Shown here in pieces: positions 17,316-27,341 of a stretch of 64,000 nt of DNA. Position numbers and translations under genes: made by a program. Origin of the DNA: Cycloclasticus sp. symbiont of Bathymodiolus heckerae (GTDB lineage: Bacteria; Pseudomonadota; Gammaproteobacteria; Methylococcales; Cycloclasticaceae); contig LWTL01000122.1 in NCBI GenBank assembly GCA_002101235.1, forward strand, positions 1 through 64,000, read 5' to 3'. The first letter of the stretch is position 1. Every line of letters starts with the position of its first letter. The notes beneath the pieces are model-generated. The model saw nothing but the letters and a program-made list of their open reading frames with translations, was not told the origin of the DNA and ran no database searches.

Positions 17316-17974
17316 AAGTTATGATTTTAGCCGCTGGGCGCGGTGAACGGATGGGGCGGTTAACGGAGCATTGTCCGAAACCGTTGTTACAAATTGCTGG
17401 CAGAAGCCTTATTGAACATCATATTCTGACCTTAAAGGAACAAGGTTTTAGTGAATTTGTAATTAATGTCGCTTATTTAGGCAATCAAATTAAACAGGCG
17501 TTAGGCGATGGTACGAAGTGGGAAGTGCAAATTGAATATTCTGATGAAGGTGATCAAGCCCTAGAGACGGGCGGTGGGATATTGAATGCTTTGCCGCAGT
17601 TGGGTGAGGAACCTTTTCTTGTTGTTAATGCAGACGTTTGGACGGATGTTTCGTATGCGAGTTTGCGGGATGAAGTAGATAAAGACATTCACTTGGTGCT
17701 CGTTAATAACCCGAAACATAACCCGACAGGTGATTTTAATTTATTGGACGGTAATGTTACTCAGTCGGGCGGTGAATGTTATACCTACAGTGGTATAGGT
17801 ATATTTAATCCGCGAATTTTTGCTGGAAAAAATGCCGGAATATTCCCTTTAGCACCGCTTATTCGTGATGCTATTACCGAGCAACAAGTTAGTGGTGAGT
17901 TGCATGTCGGCACATGGATTGACGTAGGTACGCCTGAGCGCTTAACCGATTTAGAAGCAGCGTTACATGTTTAG
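17312..17974 (+). CDS. murU: N-acetylmuramate alpha-1-phosphate uridylyltransferase MurU
   Basis: The 220-residue nucleotidyltransferase converts MurNAc-1-phosphate and UTP to UDP-MurNAc, bypassing the MurA/MurB de novo steps (the route associated with intrinsic fosfomycin tolerance in Pseudomonas). It has the signature [21 protein letters not shown] split around residues 6-26, the metal-binding [10 protein letters not shown] and a [12 protein letters not shown] end. It is translationally coupled to amgK. Its TAG interlocks with the TAA of convergent lipA (TTAG). Confidence 0.88.
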   Translation: MKVMILAAGRGERMGRLTEHCPKPLLQIAGRSLIEHHILTLKEQGFSEFVINVAYLGNQIKQALGDGTKWEVQIEYSDEGDQALETGGGILNALPQLGEEPFLVVNADVWTDVSYASLRDEVDKDIHLVLVNNPKHNPTGDFNLLDGNVTQSGGECYTYSGIGIFNPRIFAGKNAGIFPLAPLIRDAITEQQVSGELHVGTWIDVGTPERLTDLEAALHV

Positions 17975-18945
17975 TCAATAACGCCAGACGCTTGTTGGTC
18001 AGCATGGTATGACGAACGCACCATTGGTCCACTGGCAACGTGTGAAAAGCCCATTTTATTGCCGAGTCTGGCTAATTCATCAAATTCTTCAGGGGTAACA
18101 TAACGTTCAACAGCTAAGTGGTCTTGGCTAGGTTGCAGGTATTGTCCTAGGGTTAACATGTTGCAATTATGTGCGCGAAGGTCACGCATAACGTCTAACG
18201 TTTCTTCCATTGTTTCGCCTAGCCCAAGCATGATGCCTGATTTGGTAGGAATGTTTGGGTGTGCTTCTTTGTAGCGTTTTAATAGGTTGAGCGACCATTG
18301 ATAATCTGAACCTGGTCGTGCTTTTTTGTATAAACGTGGAATGGTTTCTAGATTATGATTGAACACGTCAGGTGGCGTTTCAACTAATACCTCAACGGCT
18401 AAATCCATGCGGCCTCGAAAATCAGGTACGAGTACTTCAATTTGTATTGTTGGGTTCTTTTCGCGAACGGCTCTAATGCATTGAGCAAAATGATCGGCGC
18501 CGCCGTCACGTAGATCATCACGATCGACTGATGTAATCACGACGTAGCGTAACTTCATGTCTTTAATGGTCTCGGCAAGTTTTTTTGGCTCATCTTTATC
18601 GAGAGGTTTAGGTCTGCCATGTGCCACGTCGCAAAATGGGCAGCGTCGCGTGCAAATGTCACCCATAATCATAAAAGTGGCAGTGCCATTGTTAAAACAT
18701 TCACCTAAATTCGGGCAAGCGGCTTCTTCGCAAACTGAATATAAACCGTGATCGCGTAGTGCCTTTTTAATGGCGTTAACGCGAGGGCCACTGGGAACTT
18801 TTGCACGAATCCAATGTGGTTTACGTAAGATATCGGCCTTTTTTTCTACCTTAATAGGTATACGAGCGAGTTTTGTTTCGTTACGTTGATGTGTTTCTGG
18901 CGTAGCTCGTGAAGGGGCTTTTAAAGTTTCGGTGTCTTGAGTCAT
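17971..18945 (-). CDS. lipA: Lipoyl synthase LipA
   Basis: The radical-SAM enzyme inserts two sulfurs into protein-bound octanoyl groups. The auxiliary cluster motif [12 protein letters not shown] and the radical-SAM motif CTRRCPFC are both present, with the C-terminal RSSYHA segment whose Ser ligates the auxiliary cluster. I use ATG 18945 ([11 protein letters not shown], 324 residues), four bases after lipB. An upstream in-frame ATG at 18975 would overlap lipB by 26 bases. Confidence 0.95.
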   Translation of the reverse strand: MTQDTETLKAPSRATPETHQRNETKLARIPIKVEKKADILRKPHWIRAKVPSGPRVNAIKKALRDHGLYSVCEEAACPNLGECFNNGTATFMIMGDICTRRCPFCDVAHGRPKPLDKDEPKKLAETIKDMKLRYVVITSVDRDDLRDGGADHFAQCIRAVREKNPTIQIEVLVPDFRGRMDLAVEVLVETPPDVFNHNLETIPRLYKKARPGSDYQWSLNLLKRYKEAHPNIPTKSGIMLGLGETMEETLDVMRDLRAHNCNMLTLGQYLQPSQDHLAVERYVTPEEFDELARLGNKMGFSHVASGPMVRSSYHADQQASGVID

Positions 18946-18949
18946 AGTG

Positions 18950-19624
18950 TTAAACGTGTAATGTATTAGGGCCAAGCATGAGCTGTGCGTAAGGGAGCTG
19001 TTCTTTTAATTCGTGCAATAAGATAGCTGAAAAATCTGAGAGCTGGCATTTTACGCCATGTTCGGATAATTGGGTAATTTCAAGCCCTTGGTAACCGCAA
19101 GGGTTAATGTAGCTAAATGGTGTTAAGTCCATGTCGATATTGACGCTGAGGCCGTGATAGCTGCAACCTTTTTTTACCCTTAAACCCAATGATGCGATTT
19201 TTTTATCGTTAAGGTAAACGCCGGGAGCATCTTTACGTGCACAGGCCTTCAAGCCATATTGTTTTAAGCCAAGAATGGTAATGTTTTCAAGAATGTCCAC
19301 GAGGTTGCGAATGCCGATGTTTAAGCGACGAAGGTCGAATAAAACATACATCACTAGCTGTCCAGGGCCATGGTAGGTAATTTGTCCGCCACGATCGGAC
19401 TGTACGATAGGAATGTCGCTATTCGTTAAAATGTGTTCGGGTGTGCCGCTAACGCCTTGAGTGAAGACAGGGGGGTGCTCAACAAACCAAACTTCATCAG
19501 CTGTATTTTCTGTACGAGTTAAGCAGAAATCCTTCATGGCAAGCCATGTTGCTTGGTAGTCTTGTTGCCCTAATTGCCGAATTTTTAGTGTGAGGTCGTT
19601 AGGGGTGTCTGGTGCTGTTTTCAC
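18950..19624 (-). CDS. lipB: Octanoyl-[ACP]:protein N-octanoyltransferase LipB
   Basis: The 224-residue enzyme transfers octanoate from ACP to lipoyl domains, supplying LipA. Motifs are [20 protein letters not shown], the catalytic-Lys region [15 protein letters not shown] and the catalytic Cys in [13 protein letters not shown]. The GTG start overlaps the TGA of the upstream ybeD homologue (GTGA), indicating coupled translation. Confidence 0.95.
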   Translation of the reverse strand: MKTAPDTPNDLTLKIRQLGQQDYQATWLAMKDFCLTRTENTADEVWFVEHPPVFTQGVSGTPEHILTNSDIPIVQSDRGGQITYHGPGQLVMYVLFDLRRLNIGIRNLVDILENITILGLKQYGLKACARKDAPGVYLNDKKIASLGLRVKKGCSYHGLSVNIDMDLTPFSYINPCGYQGLEITQLSEHGVKCQLSDFSAILLHELKEQLPYAQLMLGPNTLHV

Positions 19625-19905
19625 AAGGACATAAGGACGTGTTCACAATTAAACAAGTCTTGATAAATAGCGTCCATTTGTTGTTTGCTTTGTGCGGTGA
19701 TGGTGACGCTCAATGAAATATATTTTTTAGATTTGCTGAACTTTGATTGGACGGCATTTTCAGAAATATCTGGAGCATGACGGCGAACGATATCAACGAC
19801 GATAAGGTCAAGTTCAATATGTGCGTACCCCATGGTTTTGATAGTGAATTCGCACGGGTAGTCCATCAACTCATTGTGTAATTCATCAGGAGTTTTGTTA
19901 GCCAT
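19621..19905 (-). CDS. ybeD: YbeD-family (DUF493) protein
   Basis: The 94-residue protein matches the YbeD family: YPCEFTIKTMGYA near the start, a predicted ferredoxin-like ACT-type fold and SVTITAQSKQQMDAIYQDL near the end. The function is unknown, but the gene is nearly always beside lipB, as here. A regulatory role in lipoylation is often suggested and unproven. Confidence 0.88.
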   Translation of the reverse strand: MANKTPDELHNELMDYPCEFTIKTMGYAHIELDLIVVDIVRRHAPDISENAVQSKFSKSKKYISLSVTITAQSKQQMDAIYQDLFNCEHVLMSL

Positions 19906-19906
19906 A

Positions 19907-20770
19907 TTATTGTGCTCTCAGCGTCTCTTTAAATTGGCTGTAGCTAATAGAGACACGTTGCCAGAAAGAACCAGGTTGGCCGTTACCTACCGCTTGTCTG
20001 TTTAATTCAATAACAGGCATAATCTCTTTAGTAGAGCTGGTAAGCCAAATTTCATCGGCATTAAATAACTCTTGCTCAGAAATTTCACGTTCGATGCAGT
20101 CAATGCCTTCTTTAATGGCAAGCTCTAGAACTAAATCGCGTGTAATACCGGGTAATAAATTGTGGCTTTTCGGCGGTGTGATCAGTTGTTTATTTTTTAC
20201 GATAAATAAGTTGCTAGCCGATCCCTCTGTTGCAAAGCCATCGCGCAATAGAATCGCTTCGGTACAGTTTTGATCGCTGGCTTGCTGTTTTAATAGAATG
20301 TTACCGAGTAAAGCGACTGATTTAATGTGACACCAATCCCAGCGAATATCATCCAATGTGATCGCGCTAATACCTTTAGCGATCGTGCTTAAGCTATCGG
20401 TAACGATGCTTTGGCACATGGCAAACGTGGTGGCTTGGTAATCACTGGGGAGTTGATGGTCTCTATTGGCTCCTGCACCACGTGTGACTTGCACATAAAC
20501 GGACTGGTCTGACTGGCTGTGTGGTTCAACAAGTTCAGTGAGTACGTCTGTCCATTGCTGATCACTCATCACCGGTGGCATACGAATGGCCGATAAGCTG
20601 CTGTTGAGACGGTCTAAGTGTTGCTGTAGGCGAAAGAGTTTTCCAGCGTATGCGGGAATGACTTCATAAACGCCGTCGGCAAACAAAAAGCCTCGATCAA
20701 GCACAGAGACCTTTGCTTCGGTGAGAGGAAGAAAATCACCATTAAGGAAAACAGTAGAATTAAATGACAC
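19907..20770 (-). CDS. dat: D-amino-acid transaminase (class IV aminotransferase)
   Basis: The 287-residue class IV PLP enzyme has N-terminal RGFLFADGVYEVIPAY, the Schiff-base Lys in WCHIKSVALLGNILLKQ and EGSASNLFIVKN. The pattern favours D-alanine aminotransferase, which interconverts D-Ala and D-Glu, over branched-chain aminotransferase. The location just after dacA fits recycling of D-Ala released by carboxypeptidases. The start is GTG. An aminodeoxychorismate lyase assignment is possible but less likely. Confidence 0.82.
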   Translation of the reverse strand: MSFNSTVFLNGDFLPLTEAKVSVLDRGFLFADGVYEVIPAYAGKLFRLQQHLDRLNSSLSAIRMPPVMSDQQWTDVLTELVEPHSQSDQSVYVQVTRGAGANRDHQLPSDYQATTFAMCQSIVTDSLSTIAKGISAITLDDIRWDWCHIKSVALLGNILLKQQASDQNCTEAILLRDGFATEGSASNLFIVKNKQLITPPKSHNLLPGITRDLVLELAIKEGIDCIEREISEQELFNADEIWLTSSTKEIMPVIELNRQAVGNGQPGSFWQRVSISYSQFKETLRAQ

Positions 20771-20780
20771 GACGTTACCT

Positions 20781-21905
20781 TTATTCCAACATTAATAATG
20801 CGTCGTCTTTAAGTCTATCCATTAACGAACCTTCGCTTATTTTATGTAAGGCGATTAATGGGCGCGTAGCAATGATTTCACCTTTTAGTTTTATAACGGC
20901 GGAACCTACTTTTTGACCTTTGTTGATAGGTGCCATCAATCTAGGTTTGATCTCTAAGCTGGCGTCTAAAGCTTTGTATTGGTTGCGTGGAATGGTTAAG
21001 TAAAGATTTTTAGCCAAACCGACAGGCAATGTTTTTTGAGCACCTTTCCAAACGCGCGTACTGCTCAAAGACTGCTGAGCTTTGTACAATAAATGTGTTT
21101 TGTAAAAGCGGTAACCGTAATTGAGTAAAGCTTGGTTCGTGTTGTTACGCGCCTCAATACTCTCGGTACCCATTACGACTGAAATAAGGCGCATGTTGTT
21201 GCGTACGGCGGATGATACTAAACAGTAGCCAGCATCTTCAGTATGACCGGTTTTAACACCGTCCACGGTGCTGTCACGCCATAAAAGTTTGTTTCTGTTT
21301 TGCTGTGTGATGCCGTTGAACGTGAACTCTTTAATCGCATTAATTTTATATAGCTCGGGTGATTCGATAATTAAGGCGCGGGTAAGGATGGATAGGTCTT
21401 TTGCTGTGGTGTAATGGTCGTCGTCAGGTAGGCCTGAACTGTTCATGAAGTGGCTGTTGATCATGCCTAATTCTTTGGCGACTTGATTCATGAATTGTGC
21501 AAATGTAGCTTCATCACCGGCGATATGTTCAGCTAGGGCGACGGTGGCGTCATTCCCCGATTGCACGAGCATGCCGTGTAATAAATCATCAACAGAAACA
21601 AATTTGTCTACTTCGATAAACATTCTGGAGCCCGGCATTCTCCATGCCTTTTCGCTGATTCTAACGTTTTCACTTAAGCTTAAGTTACCGTGGCGCAATT
21701 CACGGAAAACAATTAGGGCCGTCATGATTTTTGTCATGCTGGCAGGCGCTAGTTTAAGGTCGGCATCTTTTGATGCTAAGACAGTGCCGCTGTGGAAGTC
21801 AGTTAAATGGTAGCTGCGAGCTTTTAAGTTGGGTGCAGAGGGAATAGGTAATGCACTCGCGTGCGTTGAAATAAAAACACAAAGAATAAAAATAATTCGT
21901 TTCAT
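20781..21905 (-). CDS. dacA: D-alanyl-D-alanine carboxypeptidase (PBP5/6 family)
   Basis: The 374-residue penicillin-binding protein trims the terminal D-Ala from peptidoglycan stem peptides in the periplasm. It has a signal peptide (IIFILCVFISTHASA), the active-site SMTK, the SGN triad and KTGH in order, then a PBP5 C-terminal beta domain. The C-terminal amphipathic tail SLMDRLKDDALLMLE probably anchors it to the inner membrane. It is the last of the cell-wall genes before the lipoate genes. Confidence 0.94.
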   Translation of the reverse strand: MKRIIFILCVFISTHASALPIPSAPNLKARSYHLTDFHSGTVLASKDADLKLAPASMTKIMTALIVFRELRHGNLSLSENVRISEKAWRMPGSRMFIEVDKFVSVDDLLHGMLVQSGNDATVALAEHIAGDEATFAQFMNQVAKELGMINSHFMNSSGLPDDDHYTTAKDLSILTRALIIESPELYKINAIKEFTFNGITQQNRNKLLWRDSTVDGVKTGHTEDAGYCLVSSAVRNNMRLISVVMGTESIEARNNTNQALLNYGYRFYKTHLLYKAQQSLSSTRVWKGAQKTLPVGLAKNLYLTIPRNQYKALDASLEIKPRLMAPINKGQKVGSAVIKLKGEIIATRPLIALHKISEGSLMDRLKDDALLMLE

Positions 21906-21949
21906 ATGGCTGCTTAACTCAAGATGGATCAGGTTTCGAAGAAAAACGA

Positions 21950-21958
21950 ATTATATCA
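21950..21958 (-). promoter_or_regulatory. Extended -10 element upstream of dacA
   Basis: Read leftwards, TGATATAAT is an extended -10 (TGn-TATAAT) in the 119-base rlpA-dacA gap. No good -35 is visible at 16-18 bases, as is common for extended -10 promoters. It would start transcription about 40 bases before the dacA ATG. Confidence 0.45.
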
Positions 21959-22024
21959 CGCAAGAAGCAAAAGAACGGCCTCGTAAATAAGTGATGTAAA
22001 GAGAATATTTAGGGGTGAACGGAG

Positions 22025-22873
22025 TTATTCAGTGGCGTAAACAATGTTGTTAAACCCAAGTTCTTGTAGTTGTAATCGGACGGCGTCAGCTTTTGTGAGT
22101 CGAATGTAAGGGCCCACACGAACTAGGTATAACGGGTTGTATAGAGAAGCGCTTGGCGTGACAGTGACAGGAGACTTGAGTGCGTTGGTTAACTCGCGTT
22201 TTAGCTTGGTGGCGTTATCCAAAGACTCAAATGCACCGACTTGTATAAACAGGAAGCCTTTGTTGTTGGAATTAATTGCGGGTACGCTTATTTTTTTGTC
22301 GATAATATTTGTCTGCGCCAATAATTGATTCGGTGGTGACTCTAAAGGCGTAATGGTTTGAGTTCGAGGGTTAATCACTCTTATTTCAACATGTGACGTG
22401 CCGTTTTTTAGAGTGCCGAGTTTAGTGGCTGCAGCATAAGATAAGTCGATTATACGCCCGTCGTGAAAAGGACCTCGGTCATTAACCCGAACCACTATCT
22501 TTTTGCCATTGTTTAAATTGAGGACTTCAACATATGAGGGGATTGGTAAGGTTTTATGTGCGGCTGTCATCGCGTACATATTGTACGTTTCACCGTTTGC
22601 CGTTTTATTACCGTGAAATTTTGTACCGTACCAGGAGGCAATGCCGCGTTGAACAAAGCCTTCGCTGCTAGGGAGTACATGGTACGTTTGGCCGAACACC
22701 TCGTAAGATGGGCTGTTTCCTCCGCGGCTTTTAGGCTCAACACGGGGGATAGCATCCGGAGTCAATTCAAGATTTACAGGGTGAACTGAGGGCGCGCTGT
22801 CGCTAATAAAAGGCTTTTGAACTCCGCATGCGGCGAGCAATAAAATGACGATGGATATTAAAACGAGGCGCAT
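22025..22873 (-). CDS. rlpA: Septal-ring lipoprotein / lytic transglycosylase RlpA
   Basis: The 282-residue lipoprotein has lipobox LLAAC (Cys16). The double-psi beta-barrel domain (about 75-165) contains GIASWYGTKFHGNKTANGE and the catalytic region VVRVNDRGPFHDGRIIDLS. The C-terminal SPOR domain (about 205-282) contains GFLFIQVGAFESLDNATKL and binds denuded septal glycan. It lies three bases after mltB, within the rod-shape operon. Confidence 0.93.
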   Translation of the reverse strand: MRLVLISIVILLLAACGVQKPFISDSAPSVHPVNLELTPDAIPRVEPKSRGGNSPSYEVFGQTYHVLPSSEGFVQRGIASWYGTKFHGNKTANGETYNMYAMTAAHKTLPIPSYVEVLNLNNGKKIVVRVNDRGPFHDGRIIDLSYAAATKLGTLKNGTSHVEIRVINPRTQTITPLESPPNQLLAQTNIIDKKISVPAINSNNKGFLFIQVGAFESLDNATKLKRELTNALKSPVTVTPSASLYNPLYLVRVGPYIRLTKADAVRLQLQELGFNNIVYATE

Positions 22874-22875
22874 GT

Positions 22876-23877
22876 TTATTTGTTACTTTCCAGAAAGCCT
22901 TTTTTGATCTCCTGCCCAAGTTGGTACACGGCCATTGCATATAAATGGCTGTGGTTATAACGAGTGATAACGTAAAAATTATGGAAGGTTAGCCAGTATT
23001 CTGAGTGGTCTTTTTGATTGAGTTTCAAGAGCTTGACTATGGTGTCATCAGGGATATCTGCTGGTGTCTTAACTTGTTTCTGAGCTAACTGTTTTAATGT
23101 ATTTTTTGGTTTTAAAGAGCGGCTTAATAAACTTTTATGAGTATCGCCTTTAACAGTTGTTTGTTGAGTAACGAGGGTCGAATTTTTCCAACCGTGTTTA
23201 GCAAAGTAATGCGCGACACTGTTAATAATGTCGGCATGGCTGTTCCATAAATCTCGCTTATTGTCGCCATCACCATCGACGGCGTAAGCCCTGTAACTAC
23301 TGGATATAAACTGTGATTTACCCATAGCGCCAGCATATGAGCCTTTTGGTTCATATGGGTCAAAGCCTTCTTCACGACATAATAATAAAAAGTGCTCTAA
23401 TTCGCTTTTGAAGAATTTAGCGCGTTTTGGGAAATGGAACCCCAGAGTGGTTAGTGAATCAAGGACTTTATAAGAACCAGTATTCCCACCATAGCGTGTT
23501 TCAACTCCAATGATGGCTACGATTATCTCTGCGGGCACGCCATATTTTTTAGAGGCAGCGTCTAGCAAGGCCTTATTTTCGGCCCAAAACTTTATACCGC
23601 CATTAATACGGTTAGGTTTTAGAAAAATCCGACGGTAACTGTGCCATTCCAAACGTCTTTCAGCGGGGGATGACATGGCCTTAAGGATGCTTTCTTTTAC
23701 AACAGCTTTGTTTAATAAAGCGCTGAGTTCATCACGGTCGAATTGGTGTTCTGATACCATTTTTTCGATAAAGTCATGGTAAATATCAGGCTTGGCTGAC
23801 GGTTTTGTTGCGCACGCGCTGAGTGAAGTAAAAGTGATCAACGTGGCTAATAGTAGTCGAATAAAATTGAGTTGCAT
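22876..23877 (-). CDS. mltB: Membrane-bound lytic murein transglycosylase B (MltB)
   Basis: The 333-residue outer-membrane lipoprotein has lipobox LSAC (Cys22) and cleaves glycan strands to 1,6-anhydro ends. The catalytic Glu is in IIGVETRYGGNTGSYKVLD. The substrate groove is marked by GAMGKSQFISSSYRAYAVD and the Ca-binding-like DGDGDNKRDLW. It lies nine bases after rodA. Anhydro-sugars produced here would feed the amgK-murU recycling path in this same window. Confidence 0.94.
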   Translation of the reverse strand: MQLNFIRLLLATLITFTSLSACATKPSAKPDIYHDFIEKMVSEHQFDRDELSALLNKAVVKESILKAMSSPAERRLEWHSYRRIFLKPNRINGGIKFWAENKALLDAASKKYGVPAEIIVAIIGVETRYGGNTGSYKVLDSLTTLGFHFPKRAKFFKSELEHFLLLCREEGFDPYEPKGSYAGAMGKSQFISSSYRAYAVDGDGDNKRDLWNSHADIINSVAHYFAKHGWKNSTLVTQQTTVKGDTHKSLLSRSLKPKNTLKQLAQKQVKTPADIPDDTIVKLLKLNQKDHSEYWLTFHNFYVITRYNHSHLYAMAVYQLGQEIKKGFLESNK

Positions 23878-23886
23878 AACCTATCC

Positions 23887-25023
23887 TTAGGAAGAAAGTA
23901 ATTTACGGTGAGTGTGTATGGACATCAAAATACCAAAGCCGATGAGCAACGTTACCATGGATGTTCCACCATAACTCACTAACGGTAAGGGTACACCAAC
24001 GACCGGTAAAAGACCCGTAACCATAGCAACGTTTACAAACAAATAAATGAAAAAAGTGAACGATAAGCTGCCGGCTAATAGTCTTGAAAAGGTATCTTGC
24101 GCTTGGATTGCGATGTAAATTGAACGGACGAAAATTAGTAGGTAGATAGTTAGCAATACGATGCAACCGATTAAACCGAACTCTTCGGAGAACACGGCAA
24201 AAATGAAATCAGTCGAGCTTTCCGGTAAAAACTCTAGTCGAGCTTGAGAGCCATTCATCCAGCCTTTGCCATATACCCCGCCAGAACCGATGGCGATTTT
24301 TGATTGGATAATATGGTAACCCGCGCCTAATGGGTCGTCTTCTGGGCTGATGAAAGTTAATACGCGTTGCTTTTGGTACTCTTTCATGAAGCTCCAAAGT
24401 ACGGGAGCAAGCCCTGCGCCGACGGCTATAACACCCATGATTAAGCGCCAAGAAATACCGGCTAGGAAAAGTACGGCCAAGCCCGAACTAGCAATTAAGA
24501 TAGCGGTTCCCAAATCGGGTTGTTTGGCAATTAAAACAGTAGGAATGGCGATAAAAACCGTGGCGAAAACAATATGTTTAATGCTAGGTGGTAAGCGCCG
24601 TTCTGCTAGATACCAAGCAACCATCATTGGCGTGGCGAGTTTTAGGAGTTCCGATGGTTGAAAGCGGAAAAAACCTAAATCTAACCATCGCTGAGCACCT
24701 TTCCCTATGTCGCCCATAAAAAGCACGCCCAGTAGCAAGAGCGTGCCAACTAAGAATAACCAAGGCGCGAATATCTTTAAAGCATGAGGTGGTATTTGCG
24801 CCACAACTAACATCGCAAAAAAGGCGATGCCTAAACGGGTTGCTTGACGTTGAAGTAGGCCAATGTCTTCATGGCCTGAACTCATTAAAATCAAAATACC
24901 GATAGACGATAGGCTAATGAGTAAAATAAGTAAGGTGGCATCGATATGTAGACGTTGTAATAAGCCGCTTTTGCGCTGGTGGTAGTGACTTATAGGTGTT
25001 GTTCGTTGGAATGACCAGCTCAT
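23887..25023 (-). CDS. rodA: Rod-shape SEDS peptidoglycan glycosyltransferase RodA
   Basis: The 378-residue SEDS polymerase has ten membrane helices and makes lateral-wall glycan with PBP2. Characteristic segments are GKGAQRWLDLGFFRFQPSE, KQPDLGTAILI, FLPESSTDFIFAVFSEEFG and the C-terminal GVPLPLVSYGGTS. The ATG overlaps the mrdA stop (ATGA), so the pair is translated together, matching their complex. Confidence 0.95.
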   Translation of the reverse strand: MSWSFQRTTPISHYHQRKSGLLQRLHIDATLLILLISLSSIGILILMSSGHEDIGLLQRQATRLGIAFFAMLVVAQIPPHALKIFAPWLFLVGTLLLLGVLFMGDIGKGAQRWLDLGFFRFQPSELLKLATPMMVAWYLAERRLPPSIKHIVFATVFIAIPTVLIAKQPDLGTAILIASSGLAVLFLAGISWRLIMGVIAVGAGLAPVLWSFMKEYQKQRVLTFISPEDDPLGAGYHIIQSKIAIGSGGVYGKGWMNGSQARLEFLPESSTDFIFAVFSEEFGLIGCIVLLTIYLLIFVRSIYIAIQAQDTFSRLLAGSLSFTFFIYLFVNVAMVTGLLPVVGVPLPLVSYGGTSMVTLLIGFGILMSIHTHRKLLSS

Positions 25024-26849
25024 GATGGTGGTGTTATGTATTGATCAAAAATGGCGCGCGCAATAGGTGCTGCTACTGAGCCGCCGTGGCCGCCGTTTTC
25101 TACGATAACAGCGACTGCCAGTTTGGGGTTTCTAGCGGGTGCGAAAGCGATGAATAATGCATGATCTTTTAGATGTTCTTTCACGTTTTCTTCATCGTAT
25201 TTTTCGTCTTGCTTCACACTGAATACTTGAGCAGTCCCTGTTTTACCTGCGATTTTATATGGTGCGCCTAGTTTGATTCTTCGAGCTGTTCCACGTGCGC
25301 CGTTTACGACATCGTACATTGCGTCGATGATTAAGTCCCAATGAGTATCATTTTTTAAAGTGATGGGCGTTGTGGATTGAGGTTGGATGAGAGTATCGTC
25401 AATACTGGCAACAAGGATTGGTTTGAATGCTGACCCTTTGTTGGCAAGAATAGCCGTTGCGTGCGCTAATTGCAGCGGTGTTGTTAAGTTGAAACCCTGA
25501 CCAATACCGGCAATTAAGGTCTCACCTGGATACCAAACTTGATTACGAGCACGGCGTTTCCATGCGCTAGAAGGTAGTAACCCGCTTTTTTCACCTAAAA
25601 GGTCAATGCCGGTTTTTTGTCCAAAACCAAACTTATCTAAAAAGGTATGCATGCGGTCAATTTTTAGTTCATGTGCCAAAATATAAAAATAGACGTCGCA
25701 TGACTGAACAATTGAATCGTGCAAAGTCGTCACTCCGTGGCCGCCTTTTTTCCAATCGCGGTATTTATGTTCTTGTTTAGGTAGTTGATAAAATCCAGGG
25801 CAGTGAATCTTTTGATTTGCTGTTATCGTGCCGTAATCAAGACCTGCCAAGCCAAAAAAAGGTTTGAGCGTTGATCCTGGTGGGTATTGCCCCCGTAAAG
25901 ACCTATTGAATAATGGTCGTTTAGTGGATGTTTGTAACGCTTGATATGAGGCTAGGTCAATTCCTTTGGCGAATAAGTTTCCATCAAACCCGGGTTTGCT
26001 AACGAGTGCGCGTACTGCGCCGGTTTGGGTGTCTATTGCAGCAACAGTACCGGTAAAGTCGCCTAGCGCATCGTAAGCTATTTTTTGTAAAGCAATGTCA
26101 ATGTTTAAGGTCAGGTTGCTGCCGGATAAAGGCGCGGCGTGACTCAGAACTTTTATTGACCGGCCTTGCGCGGTATTTTCGGTTTGTTGGTAGCCAACAT
26201 TGCCATGTAATTCGTTTTCGTACGTTTTCTCTACACCCGTTTTGCCAATAAAACGAGAGCCACGGTAGTTAACGGGATTGATGATTTTCAATTCTTTTTC
26301 ATTGATAGCGCCAACATAGCCAATAACGTGGGATGTTAATTTAGGAAATGGGTAATGTCTTAATGGGCGGGCTTGAATTTCAACGCCGGGAAATAAATGG
26401 CGGTTAGCAGAAAATATGGCGACTTCGGTATCATTGAGACGATTCCTCAGGGGGGTGCTTGCGAAACGTTTATGTTGTTTCCGTTTCTTTTCGAAGCGCT
26501 TTATGTCGCTTTCAGAAATAGGCAGTAGCTCGCTTAATCTCTGAATGGTTTCGTTCATGTCCTTAATTTGCTCGGGTACTAATTCAAGGCTATAGCTGGG
26601 ATTGTTCTCTGCTAACACTTGGCCGTGGGTATCGAAAATAAGGCCTCTAACAGGAGCGATCACGGATAATTTAACACGGTTATTTTGAGCTAAATCGGTG
26701 TATTTATCGTGAGTTTCTACTTGTAAATAAGTTAGCCTTGCGATGAGTGCGAAGAATAATAAAAAAACAAAAATAATTAATGTGATTGAACGGGATAGAA
26801 AGAGCCTGTTTTCTTGTAGAGAACTTTTGAGATCAAAACTTGTTTTCAT
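25020..26849 (-). CDS. mrdA: Penicillin-binding protein 2 (MrdA)
   Basis: The 609-residue class B transpeptidase cross-links lateral-wall peptidoglycan. One N-terminal membrane helix (about 20-40) precedes the pedestal domain (RGLIFDTHGQVLAENNPSYS). The transpeptidase has the active-site PPGSTLKP, SCD in VQSCDVYFYILA and KTGTAQVF. The length is close to that of E. coli PBP2 (633). It lies between mreD and rodA. Confidence 0.95.
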   Translation of the reverse strand: MKTSFDLKSSLQENRLFLSRSITLIIFVFLLFFALIARLTYLQVETHDKYTDLAQNNRVKLSVIAPVRGLIFDTHGQVLAENNPSYSLELVPEQIKDMNETIQRLSELLPISESDIKRFEKKRKQHKRFASTPLRNRLNDTEVAIFSANRHLFPGVEIQARPLRHYPFPKLTSHVIGYVGAINEKELKIINPVNYRGSRFIGKTGVEKTYENELHGNVGYQQTENTAQGRSIKVLSHAAPLSGSNLTLNIDIALQKIAYDALGDFTGTVAAIDTQTGAVRALVSKPGFDGNLFAKGIDLASYQALQTSTKRPLFNRSLRGQYPPGSTLKPFFGLAGLDYGTITANQKIHCPGFYQLPKQEHKYRDWKKGGHGVTTLHDSIVQSCDVYFYILAHELKIDRMHTFLDKFGFGQKTGIDLLGEKSGLLPSSAWKRRARNQVWYPGETLIAGIGQGFNLTTPLQLAHATAILANKGSAFKPILVASIDDTLIQPQSTTPITLKNDTHWDLIIDAMYDVVNGARGTARRIKLGAPYKIAGKTGTAQVFSVKQDEKYDEENVKEHLKDHALFIAFAPARNPKLAVAVIVENGGHGGSVAAPIARAIFDQYITPPS

Positions 26850-26855
26850 TTGCTG

Positions 26856-27341
26856 TTATTGAACTCTAAATCGTCTTCTAGTGAGCCGTAGGGTAGCAAA
26901 AACAAAAGGCCAGATGATGGCGCTAGAAAGAGCTTGTAACCAATATTCAATACCTACTTCAAAATGGTAGCTGAATTGACTAATCCAAAGTGAAAGCAGC
27001 TGCATCAGTAATAAAAAGAAGAGGATAATTATGGCTTGCTGCCAAACAAGGTAGTTTCTCAAACGAGAATACAAGGTATGGCTGAGGAAAGAAGCGATGC
27101 TGAAAATTAACGCATTTTGCCCTAGGGCAGCCCCGCTTAGAGTGTCAAAAAGCAAGCCAATAACGAAGCCTGTGCCAATGCTTATTTTATGAGGTAAAGC
27201 AATATTCCAGTACATAAGTACTAAAAGTGTCCAGTTAGGCATAAAGCTAGCTATATGATTGGGCCATGGTGCTATATCCATGCACATAGCGATGAACAAG
27301 GACAGGTAGATGACAATGCCGCCTGATGATCTAGCGTGCAC
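26856..27341 (-). CDS. mreD: Rod shape-determining protein MreD
   Basis: The 161-residue protein has five predicted membrane helices. It has the family N-terminus YLSLFIAMCMDIAPWP and the conserved GFVIGLLFDTLSGAALGQNAL. It bridges MreC to the cytoplasmic elongasome. The start is GTG, overlapping the 3' end of mreC by 11 bases. Confidence 0.92.
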   Translation of the reverse strand: MHARSSGGIVIYLSLFIAMCMDIAPWPNHIASFMPNWTLLVLMYWNIALPHKISIGTGFVIGLLFDTLSGAALGQNALIFSIASFLSHTLYSRLRNYLVWQQAIIILFFLLLMQLLSLWISQFSYHFEVGIEYWLQALSSAIIWPFVFATLRLTRRRFRVQ